The notes beneath the pieces are model-generated. The model made no database searches, was not told where the DNA came from, and was given only the letters and a program-made list of their open reading frames with translations. A stretch of 5,601 bases of DNA from Clostridia bacterium (GTDB lineage: Bacteria; Bacillota_A; Clostridia; Oscillospirales; SIG627): assembly GCA_017508505.1 (NCBI GenBank), contig JAFVYT010000224.1, positions 1-5,601 on the forward strand, in the 5' to 3' direction. Shown here in pieces: positions 1-5,193 of the stretch. The position numbers were made by a program, and so were the translations under genes. Numbering within the stretch: position 1 is the stretch's first letter; each line of letters opens with the position of its first letter.

Positions 1-91
1 AAGGACGGACACCCCTACGAGGTGGTCGAAGCCTCTGCTGACGGCAAGCATTACGTTATTGACGTGGGGGAGGAGACGGTCGGCCTTCTCG
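1..91. other. Unassigned flank, not matching folD; likely foreign or rearranged end
   Basis: These bases occupy the place where the last third of folD should lie, but none of the three minus-strand frames continues FolD: the expected A-D-M-V-K-x-G-A-V-V-I-D-V-G-I-N-R segment is absent. The plus strand, frame 1, is open from base 1 and reads like ordinary protein (for example EVVEASADGKHYVIDVGEE), with a balanced acidic and hydrophobic composition. After about base 95 this plus frame turns into proline-rich antisense of folD. It may therefore be the fragment of an unrelated plus-strand gene joined to folD somewhere between about 76 and 92. One minus frame (VNNVMLAVSRGFDHLVG) is also open, so the strand is not certain. 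I do not recognise the protein. Composition here is not obviously different from folD. Confidence 0.4.
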
Positions 92-736
92 CACAAATCT
101 CGCCTTGCCCACCGCCGCCACCAGAATATCCGCCTCACGGCAGATGGCAGAAAGGTCTACGGTGCGGGAATGACATACGGTCACAGTGGCGTTCCGATGC
201 AGCAAAAGCATCGCCATCGGCTTTCCGACGATGTTGCTTCTTCCGATGACCACGGCACGCTTGCCCGCAGGGTCGATGCCGTATGCGTCCAAAAGCTCCA
301 TAATCCCCGCAGGGGTGCAGGGGACGAAATCAAAGTCCCCGGTCATAATTCTGCCCACGTTCTCAAAGGAGAAGGCGTCCACGTCCTTCTTCGGGTCGAT
401 GCGGGCGATCACCGCCTTATCGTCGATGTGACGGGGCACGGGCAGCTGAACCAAAATGCCGTGGATCTCCCGATCCCCGTTGAGCTCGTCAATGAGCCCC
501 AGCAGCTCCTCCTGCGTCGTCCCCTCGGGCAGGCGATACTCCCGAGACAGGAATCCGACTTCCTCGCAGGCCTTTTTCTTATTTCTTACGTAGATCTGAG
601 AGGCGGGGTCCTCCCCCACCAGAATCACCGCAAGGCCGGGACGAATGCCCGTTTCCTTCACAAGCCTCTCCGCACCCTCTCGGATGGCATCTCTGACCTT
701 GCCCGATACCTCTTTTCCGTTGATGATCGTTGCCAT
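56..736 (-). CDS. folD: FolD bifunctional methylene-THF dehydrogenase/cyclohydrolase, 3'-truncated
   Basis: FolD is a cytosolic enzyme that oxidises 5,10-methylene-THF with NADP+ and hydrolyses the methenyl product to 10-formyl-THF, feeding purine and formyl-Met synthesis. The frame gives 226 residues, but only about 1-215 are FolD. Visible motifs are Y49-V-R-N-K53, with K53 matching the catalytic lysine of the family; GILVQLPVP at 93-101 with Q97; KDVDAF at 117-122 with D120; a CTPAGI segment at 140-145; the nucleotide-binding stretch VVIGRSNIVGKP at 162-173; and TVTVCHSRT at 184-192. The family is normally 280-290 residues. After GKARFV (codon of V215 at 92-94) the frame runs into 11 unrelated residues and a stop at 56-58, so the C-terminal part of the NADP domain is missing. 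ATG at 736 is preceded by GGAG (744-747) and sits 1 bp after the lgt stop, making it the last visible gene of the operon. As it stands the product would probably not fold; I think the break is a join artefact rather than a natural pseudogene. Confidence 0.93.
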   Translation of the reverse strand: MATIINGKEVSGKVRDAIREGAERLVKETGIRPGLAVILVGEDPASQIYVRNKKKACEEVGFLSREYRLPEGTTQEELLGLIDELNGDREIHGILVQLPVPRHIDDKAVIARIDPKKDVDAFSFENVGRIMTGDFDFVPCTPAGIMELLDAYGIDPAGKRAVVIGRSNIVGKPMAMLLLHRNATVTVCHSRTVDLSAICREADILVAAVGKARFVREGRPSPPPRQ

Positions 737-737
737 A

Positions 738-1712
738 TTATTTCTCCGTTTTCTCCTCGGTTTCTTTCTTTTCGGATTCCTTCTTTTCGGGGGCCTTTTT
801 TGCAGGGGCCTTTTTCGAAGGCGCCTTACCTGCGGGCTTTGCGGTCTCAGACCCTTCCGCCTTTGCCTCGGGCTTGGCTCCCACCGCCGACTCTGCGGGA
901 ACGGGAGCGTTTTTCCGGATCAGATGCATTGCCACCATCAAAACGATGCCGCCCAGCGCCGTCAAAATACCGATGCACTGTGCCAGACGAAGATCTCCAA
1001 CCATCAAAGAGTCGGTGCGCAGACCCTCCACCAGCGTGCGACCGATGCCGTACCACACGAGATAGAAGGCAAAGACCTGACCGTCCCACTTCTTGAAGCG
1101 GTAAACCAAAAGCATCGCCAGAAGAAAGCCGGAGAAGGTAATCAGGGATTCATAAAGGAAGGTAGGATGTACGGGGCCGACGGTACCCACCATCATACCC
1201 CAGGGAAGATCCGTATTGGAGCCGAAGGCCTCCCCGTTGACAAAGTTGCCCCAGCGGCCGATGGCCTGCCCCAAAAGAAGACCGGGCACCATTGCATCGT
1301 ACACCTTCAGAGGATTCTGCTTTTTCACCTTTGCCACCACGAGGACCGTCAAGGCACCGGCGATCACCGCACCGTAAATGGCGATACCGCCGTTCCAGAT
1401 GGCAATCATTTCCATAAAGCTGTCGTAAAGCTTGATGCGGGACAGAACGTACATCACTCTGGCCCCCACCACCGCAACGGGAATACAGAAAATGAAATAA
1501 TCCAGGAAGGAATCGAACTCAAAGCCTTCCTTTTTGGTGGCGTTTCTCACGACCACCGTGCAGCCCAAAATCATCGCAACGCAAATGATCAGTCCGTACC
1601 ACGCCACGGAAAGAAAACCGAACAGATCCTCAAACACAAAACGATCCAGATTCCACGGGCCAAGTCCCAATTTCGGGAAGCTGACCACGGTTACTTCAGA
1701 ACTCAGCAACAT
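738..1712 (-). CDS. lgt: Lgt, prolipoprotein diacylglyceryl transferase with Lys/Ala-rich tail
   Basis: Lgt is an integral membrane enzyme that transfers diacylglyceryl from phosphatidylglycerol to the lipobox cysteine of prolipoproteins, the first step of lipoprotein maturation. The 324-residue product has several hydrophobic segments (roughly 33-56, 70-92, 108-128, 190-205, 213-225, 244-263). The family signature GRWGNFVNGE is at 152-161, with R153 matching the essential Arg143 of E. coli. HPTFLYES is at 182-189 and the late arginine is in EGLRTDS (R232, matching Arg239 of E. coli). The position of E. coli His103 is Tyr here (IWNGGIAIYG, Y113). Residues about 268-324 are a low-complexity tail rich in Lys, Ala, Glu and Pro (for example KAPSKKAPAKKAPEKK), not needed for the fold and probably cytoplasmic. 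The ATG overlaps the yfmH stop by one base (TAATG), and AAGGAG lies at 1721-1726, 8 bases upstream, so translation is probably coupled. Identification is firm; the role of the tail is unknown. Confidence 0.97.
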   Translation of the reverse strand: MLLSSEVTVVSFPKLGLGPWNLDRFVFEDLFGFLSVAWYGLIICVAMILGCTVVVRNATKKEGFEFDSFLDYFIFCIPVAVVGARVMYVLSRIKLYDSFMEMIAIWNGGIAIYGAVIAGALTVLVVAKVKKQNPLKVYDAMVPGLLLGQAIGRWGNFVNGEAFGSNTDLPWGMMVGTVGPVHPTFLYESLITFSGFLLAMLLVYRFKKWDGQVFAFYLVWYGIGRTLVEGLRTDSLMVGDLRLAQCIGILTALGGIVLMVAMHLIRKNAPVPAESAVGAKPEAKAEGSETAKPAGKAPSKKAPAKKAPEKKESEKKETEEKTEK

Positions 1713-3007
1713 TATTTTTTCTCCTTTTTCGGTTTTACAACGGACAGTACCATTCGGTCCGTCCGATACGATTTTTTCACTCTCTCCAAAAGGTCCTCAA
1801 AGGTCACGCTCTCAATCGCAGAGGGGTAATCCAGCATATCGGTGCCGGAAAAAGCAAAATCCATAAAGCTCTCGGCGATCTCCGTGGTGGAATTCCAATC
1901 CTTCACCGCGCGACCGTACACGGCTCTGCGGCTCCGCTCGAAATCCTCGCGGCTCAGAAGCTCCCCCGCCCGCTTGACCGTCTCGCGAATGCGGCGGTAG
2001 ACCGTCTCAGGTCTGCGGGACTCTCCGAACAAGAGCAGATATCCGTAGCTTGCGGAGAGATTATACTCCACGGAGAACTTGTCCCCGATCAGGCCCGCAT
2101 CGTACAAATCGTTGTAAAAAGCGCCGGACTTGCCGAACAGCATATCCGAAAGAATCTCGTGCTCCGCCTGCTTTTGGAGGATCTGGTCGGGACGGGCCCT
2201 CTTTTTCAGATCCCCCTCCTTCATTCCCACGGCAAACAGGGGAAGCGCCACGGGGCACTCCTTGACCACCTTTTTCCGATTGACGCGGCGGGGCTCCGAG
2301 GGGAAGCGCGTCTCGATGCGGCAGGGCTTTGCAGGGGAAAGGCGCTCGTTTAACACCCGCTTGACCTCTTTTTTGTCCCAAGGCCCGCACAACACCAGAA
2401 GCATATTGTGCAGATTGTAAAAGGTGCGATAGCAGCGATACAGGACGTCACTTGTAATGTGGGAGATGGTCTCCTCCGTCCCCGCGATATCCACCTTTAC
2501 GTTGTGGTTGACGAACAGCGCGTCAAGCAGTCCGTAGTAAAGCTGATGAAAGGGCTCATCCTGCCCCATTCGGATCTCCTGCCCGATGATGCCCATTTCC
2601 TTTTGTACCGTCTCGGGGGTAAAATAGGGCGTAGTCACAAAGCGAAGCAGAACGTCCAGATTCTCGTAGTAGTGATCCGTTGCGGAAAAGAGGTACGCGG
2701 TCATCTCGTTGGAGGTGAAGGCGTTGCAGGAGGCTCCCAGCGCCGCAAAATGGGCGAAGGTGTCGCTTCCGTCCTCGTTTTCAAAGAGCTTATGCTCCAG
2801 GAAGTGGGCAATGCCGTCGGGCACCGTCACAAAATCCTCGTCCTCGGGGGTCTTAAAGACCCGATGAATGGAGCCGTAGCGGGTTCCGAACAGAGCAAAG
2901 GCCTTTCGGTGCGCCTTGGGAATGATCACCACCTGAAGACCGGACTCGTGGCGACCCTCCTCGTACCGCTCGTTCAGGCGGTCGTTTTGTTTCGTATAAA
3001 ATCTCAC
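1712..3007 (-). CDS. M16 family zinc peptidase, YmfH/YfmH type (catalytic subunit)
   Basis: This is a soluble M16B-type peptidase of 431 residues, the usual length for a single M16 subunit with two homologous halves. The inverted zinc motif HFLEH is at 68-72 (H68 and H72 ligands, E71 catalytic). Downstream, E137 and E144 in EMGIIGQEIRM are seven residues apart, as are the two conserved glutamates of E. coli pitrilysin; E144 is the likely third ligand. The C-terminal half lacks the usual L-R-E-x-x-x-L-x-Y substrate motif and reads FYNDLYDAGLIGDKFS (297-312) instead. The start is GTG at 3007, overlapping the upstream partner's stop in GTGA, with a full AAAGGAGG seven bases before it. In Bacillus the homologous pair (ymfF/ymfH, called YfmF/YfmH in some databases) has been linked to elongation factor P modification; that link is family knowledge and is not shown here. 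The true substrate is unknown. Other M16B peptidases are a possible alternative, but the adjacent zinc-less partner favours the YfmH assignment. Confidence 0.9.
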   Translation of the reverse strand: MRFYTKQNDRLNERYEEGRHESGLQVVIIPKAHRKAFALFGTRYGSIHRVFKTPEDEDFVTVPDGIAHFLEHKLFENEDGSDTFAHFAALGASCNAFTSNEMTAYLFSATDHYYENLDVLLRFVTTPYFTPETVQKEMGIIGQEIRMGQDEPFHQLYYGLLDALFVNHNVKVDIAGTEETISHITSDVLYRCYRTFYNLHNMLLVLCGPWDKKEVKRVLNERLSPAKPCRIETRFPSEPRRVNRKKVVKECPVALPLFAVGMKEGDLKKRARPDQILQKQAEHEILSDMLFGKSGAFYNDLYDAGLIGDKFSVEYNLSASYGYLLLFGESRRPETVYRRIRETVKRAGELLSREDFERSRRAVYGRAVKDWNSTTEIAESFMDFAFSGTDMLDYPSAIESVTFEDLLERVKKSYRTDRMVLSVVKPKKEKK

Positions 3008-4290
3008 GCCATCGCCTCCTTTGCAGTCAGGGTATAGACCGTGTCAAGGGTGATCCGCTCGGACACCCGAACCACGTCCTCCACGGTGATCTCCGCCACC
3101 TCCCGAGCGATCTCGGCAGGGGTAAGAATCTGCCCGGACAAGACTCTGGGCAAATACCACTCCGCCAGTGCGGCGGGGTTGTCCCCGAGGCCGTTCATAG
3201 CGTTGATCAGAGCGCCCTTGGCGCTTTCCAATTCCTCCTCCGTCACGTTGCCGCGGCGAATCTCGTCCATCTGATTCAAAGCCTCCTTCACCGCCGTATC
3301 GCGGTTCTCCGGAGCGATGCCCGCGTAAATGAGCATCACACCCTTGAGCGCATCGGGAGAAGAGGACACGGAATAGCAAAGGCTCATCTTCTCCCGTAGG
3401 ATGCTGAAGAGCTTGGAGGTCAGAGAGCCTCCCAAAACGGAGTTGTATACGCTCATGGCGCGCCATTCAGGATCCTGCAGGGCGCAGCCCGTGCGGAAGC
3501 CCATCACAAGATTTGCCTGTGTGATGTCCATTTTTTCCGTCACCTCACGGACGCTTCTGGCCTTGGTGCGCACGGACACGGGCGGCAGAGGCGAAAAGTC
3601 CCTTTCAAAAGCGTCAAAGCGAGCCCTGGCGCTCTTCACCGTCTCCTCCCGATCAAACCGACCCACAAAGAACATCTCGATCTGTGCCGAGGCCAACAGG
3701 CGACGGTAGTAGGCGGTCAGCTCCTCCGGGGTCGCCCCGCGCAAAATCGAGGGCACCCCGAGGGCGGAAATGCTGTAGGGCTCCATACGGCACATATGCT
3801 CGAACATCCGTCCTCTGGCATAACGTGCCTTATGATTGATCAGCGCGGCAATCTCGTCCAGCGCACGCTTCTTCTCACTGCGGACGTATTCGGGATCAAA
3901 GCACCCCCGGGGCAGATACGGGCGGAAGGCCACGTCCCACAGGAGCTCCAATCCCTTTTCCGAAACCCTTTCTCCCTCAAAGACAAAGCGATCGTCCAAA
4001 AGACAAAGGGACAGGGCAAGAGCGTGCCACTCTCCGATCTTTCCTGTGTCGGAGTCCAGCTCTGCATCAAAAGCCTCGTCCAGAACCCGATTCAGCTCTG
4101 TCTGCGTGCGATAGCGGTCACATCCGCGAGTCAGAACTCTGGAAAGCAGCGTGTTCATAGAGGCGGTCTGACGGGTCAGCGGCGTAACAAAGTACAGACT
4201 GATATAATTGGTTTTATACCGATCGTTTTCCACAAAATTGAGTGCGATCCCGTTTCCAAGATCGACTCGCTCCAATTTCTCTCGGTTCAT
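3004..4290 (-). CDS. M16 family zinc-less partner, YmfF/YfmF type
   Basis: This 428-residue M16-fold protein probably pairs with the zinc-bearing subunit encoded immediately downstream. Where active members have HxxEH it reads TASMNTLLSRVLTRGC (42-57), so it cannot bind the catalytic zinc. It does keep the C-terminal M16 substrate motif LGGSLTSKLFSILREKMSLCYSV at 286-308, shown by G287-G288-S289, L294, R299 and Y306. In heterodimeric M16B enzymes one subunit supplies zinc and the other this Arg/Tyr pair, and the same division is seen here. I chose ATG 4290 because AAAGGAAG lies just upstream (4294-4301) and a sigma-A promoter ends 41 bases upstream. An in-frame ATG at 4572 would add 94 residues, but these are encoded by the AT-rich promoter region and are not M16-like. 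It is the first gene of the operon and overlaps the next gene by 4 bp; its last codons contain that gene's ribosome binding site. Confidence 0.9.
   Translation of the reverse strand: MNREKLERVDLGNGIALNFVENDRYKTNYISLYFVTPLTRQTASMNTLLSRVLTRGCDRYRTQTELNRVLDEAFDAELDSDTGKIGEWHALALSLCLLDDRFVFEGERVSEKGLELLWDVAFRPYLPRGCFDPEYVRSEKKRALDEIAALINHKARYARGRMFEHMCRMEPYSISALGVPSILRGATPEELTAYYRRLLASAQIEMFFVGRFDREETVKSARARFDAFERDFSPLPPVSVRTKARSVREVTEKMDITQANLVMGFRTGCALQDPEWRAMSVYNSVLGGSLTSKLFSILREKMSLCYSVSSSPDALKGVMLIYAGIAPENRDTAVKEALNQMDEIRRGNVTEEELESAKGALINAMNGLGDNPAALAEWYLPRVLSGQILTPAEIAREVAEITVEDVVRVSERITLDTVYTLTAKEAMA
3015..3022 (-). promoter_or_regulatory. Ribosome binding site that fixes the GTG start of the zinc M16 gene
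   Basis: AAAGGAGG on the minus strand lies inside the last codons of the upstream M16 gene and ends seven bases before GTG at 3007-3005. The nearby ATG at 3012-3010 is out of frame with the peptidase, so GTG is the start. The overlap GTGA implies translational coupling and roughly equal amounts of the two subunits. Confidence 0.8.
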
Positions 4291-4293
4291 ATG

Positions 4294-4301
4294 CTTCCTT
4301 T
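4294..4301 (-). promoter_or_regulatory. Ribosome binding site of the first operon gene
   Basis: AAAGGAAG on the minus strand, with the AGGA core (4296-4299) five bases from ATG 4290. It supports the short M16 start over the open extension to 4572. Confidence 0.65.
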
Positions 4302-4306
4302 CCGAC

Positions 4307-4329
4307 GTAAGAAAAATTTTCCTTCTTAC
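4307..4329. repeat. 7-bp inverted repeat over the operon transcription start
   Basis: GTAAGAA (4307-4313) and TTCTTAC (4323-4329) are perfect inverted arms separated by 9 bases. With the -10 box at 4331-4336, transcription toward yfmF would start near 4324, inside one arm. The element is placed where an operator would be, or it could form a weak A/U-rich 5' hairpin in the leader. There is no T-run directly after it in the transcript direction, so I do not call it a terminator. Confidence 0.45.
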
Positions 4330-4330
4330 T

Positions 4331-4359
4331 ATTATACTACAATCTTTGCAGCATTTCAA
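4331..4359 (-). promoter_or_regulatory. Sigma-A-type promoter of the yfmF-yfmH-lgt-folD operon
   Basis: On the minus strand TTGAAA (4354-4359) and a consensus TATAAT (4331-4336) are separated by exactly 17 bases. The predicted start near 4324 gives a leader of about 34 bases to ATG 4290. No other comparable promoter was seen between the four genes, which fits one transcript. Confidence 0.8.
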
Positions 4360-4362
4360 ATC

Positions 4363-4382
4363 TTTTTGTGATTTTTTTGTGA
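4363..4382. repeat. Tandem 9-bp repeat, 11-bp period, upstream of the operon -35
   Basis: TTTTTGTGA occurs at 4363-4371 and 4374-4382, read on the minus strand as TCACAAAAA twice, one helical turn apart. It begins four bases upstream of the -35 box (4354-4359). The phased A-tracts could act as an UP-like element or bend, or as a tandem regulator site. No regulator is identified. Confidence 0.45.
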
Positions 4383-4466
4383 AAAGATTCTCATTTTTTC
4401 TTTCCTCCCCTCCCGTTGAAGAAAAGAACGAATGAAAAAATGAAGTCTGCACAGTCGTTTTCGCTC

Positions 4467-4504
4467 CTTTTTCAAGAAAAAGTAAAGTTTTGAAAAAATT
4501 TTCA
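4467..4504. repeat. Two A/T-rich palindromes upstream of the PEPCK promoter
   Basis: CTTTTTC-AA-GAAAAAG (4467-4482) and TGAAAA-AA-TTTTCA (4491-4504) are inverted repeats, each with an AA centre. They lie 20-57 bases upstream of the -35 box of the plus-strand promoter. Their position would suit a regulator, but in sequence this A/T-rich such palindromes may also arise by chance. The rest of the 303-bp divergent region (4383-4466) is A/T-rich with no recognisable element. Confidence 0.35.
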
Positions 4505-4523
4505 TTTTTCTTTCGCCTAAGTA

Positions 4524-4552
4524 TTGCAAATCCTTGCAACTTTTGGTACAAT
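4524..4552 (+). promoter_or_regulatory. Sigma-A-type promoter of the PEPCK gene
   Basis: TTGCAA (4524-4529), a 17-base spacer and TACAAT (4547-4552) make a good promoter. The predicted start is near 4559, giving a leader of about 35 bases to ATG 4594. A second TTGCAA at 4534-4539 lies in the spacer exactly 10 bases downstream of the first. TTGCAA is self-complementary, so the two copies could be a tandem operator overlapping the -35. Confidence 0.7.
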
Positions 4553-4593
4553 GTCGCTGAATTTGATTGCATACGAAAGGAAATTTATTCATT

Positions 4594-5193
4594 ATGACCA
4601 CCAACGTTACCGTAAACAAGTGGATCGAGGAGATGAAAGCTCTTCTGACCCCCGACCAGATCGTTTGGATCACAGGCGAGGAAGCCCAGCTGGAGGCCCT
4701 CCGCGAGGAGTCTGTGAGAACCGGCGAGATGCTCAAGCTCAACGAGGAAAAGCTTCCCGGATGCTACCTGCACAGAACCCGCCCCAACGATGTTGCACGC
4801 GTCGAGGACAGAACCTTCATCTGCACCTCCGTCAAGGAGGACGCAGGCCCCACCAACAACTGGTGCGCTCCTGCCGAGATGTACGAAAAGCTCTACAGCA
4901 TCGCCCGCGGCACCTACAAGGGCAGAACCATGTACGTGATTCCCTTCTCCATGGGTCCCATCGGCTCTCCTCTTGCCAAGGCCGGCATTGAGGTGACCGA
5001 CTCCATTTACGTCGTTCTCAATATGGCCATTATGACCCGCGTAGGCACCAAGGTGCTCGAGGCCCTCGGCGATTCCAACGACTGGGTTCGCGGTCCGGGG
5101 CGATGGTGCGGCGCTTCCCGGAAATGGCCGGCGTGGGCTCGGCCGAGCGCCCCGGCGTCGTCCACCGGCTTGACATCGACACGAGCGGCGTGA
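4594..5193 (+). CDS. pckG: GTP-type phosphoenolpyruvate carboxykinase, N-terminal part only
   Basis: GTP-PEPCK interconverts oxaloacetate plus GTP with phosphoenolpyruvate plus CO2 and GDP in the cytosol, for gluconeogenesis or, in many anaerobes, CO2 fixation toward fermentation products. Residues 1-167 match the family's N-terminal domain: DVARVEDRT at 66-74 (R69 sits where animal enzymes have a substrate-binding Arg), CTSVKEDAGPTNNW at 77-90, and the very characteristic RTMYVIPFSMGPIGSP at 111-126 followed by GIEVTDSIYVV and MAIMTRVG (144-151). The enzyme is normally about 600 residues. Here similarity ends at DSNDWVRG (G167, codon 5092-5094), and the frame then yields 32 unrelated residues to a stop at 5191-5193. 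The nucleotide-binding and catalytic core is absent, so this piece cannot be active. ATG 4594 is preceded by GAAAGGAAA (4575-4583) and by the promoter at 4524-4552. An in-frame TTG at 4567 is not favoured because it lies before that ribosome site. Confidence 0.92.
   Translation: MTTNVTVNKWIEEMKALLTPDQIVWITGEEAQLEALREESVRTGEMLKLNEEKLPGCYLHRTRPNDVARVEDRTFICTSVKEDAGPTNNWCAPAEMYEKLYSIARGTYKGRTMYVIPFSMGPIGSPLAKAGIEVTDSIYVVLNMAIMTRVGTKVLEALGDSNDWVRGPGRWCGASRKWPAWARPSAPASSTGLTSTRAA

Noticed and set aside
59..1096. Plus-strand open frame of 345 codons over folD and the start of the lgt tail
   Set aside because: Antisense to folD and lgt; the long proline/arginine-rich runs are typical of the complement of K/E/A-rich coding sequence.
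645..1829. Long plus-strand open frame (394 codons) across the lgt region
   Set aside because: It is antisense to lgt, whose product is unmistakable. The translation is His/Gln/Arg-rich with no family resemblance and spans three genes of the opposite strand.
2408..3037. Plus-strand open frame of 209 codons over the zinc M16 gene
   Set aside because: It is antisense to a well-supported peptidase with an intact HFLEH motif, and no promoter or ribosome site of its own was seen.
4307..4329. Intrinsic terminator between the divergent genes
   Set aside because: The arms are A/T-rich (2 G/C pairs of 7), no T-run follows in either useful direction, and both neighbouring genes point away, so none is needed.
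4363..4382. Rex- or CRP-type operator
   Set aside because: The TTGTGA/TCACAA-like pieces are direct, not inverted, repeats, so neither consensus is met.
4291..4572. 94-residue N-terminal extension of the zinc-less M16 protein
   Set aside because: It is encoded by the AT-rich divergent promoter region, is rich in Phe, Lys and Ser with no M16 similarity, would contain the operon's own promoter, and lacks a ribosome site comparable to the one before ATG 4290.
4567..4593. TTG start for PEPCK nine codons upstream
   Set aside because: The AAAGGAA ribosome site lies downstream of it and upstream of ATG 4594; relatives begin near the ATG.
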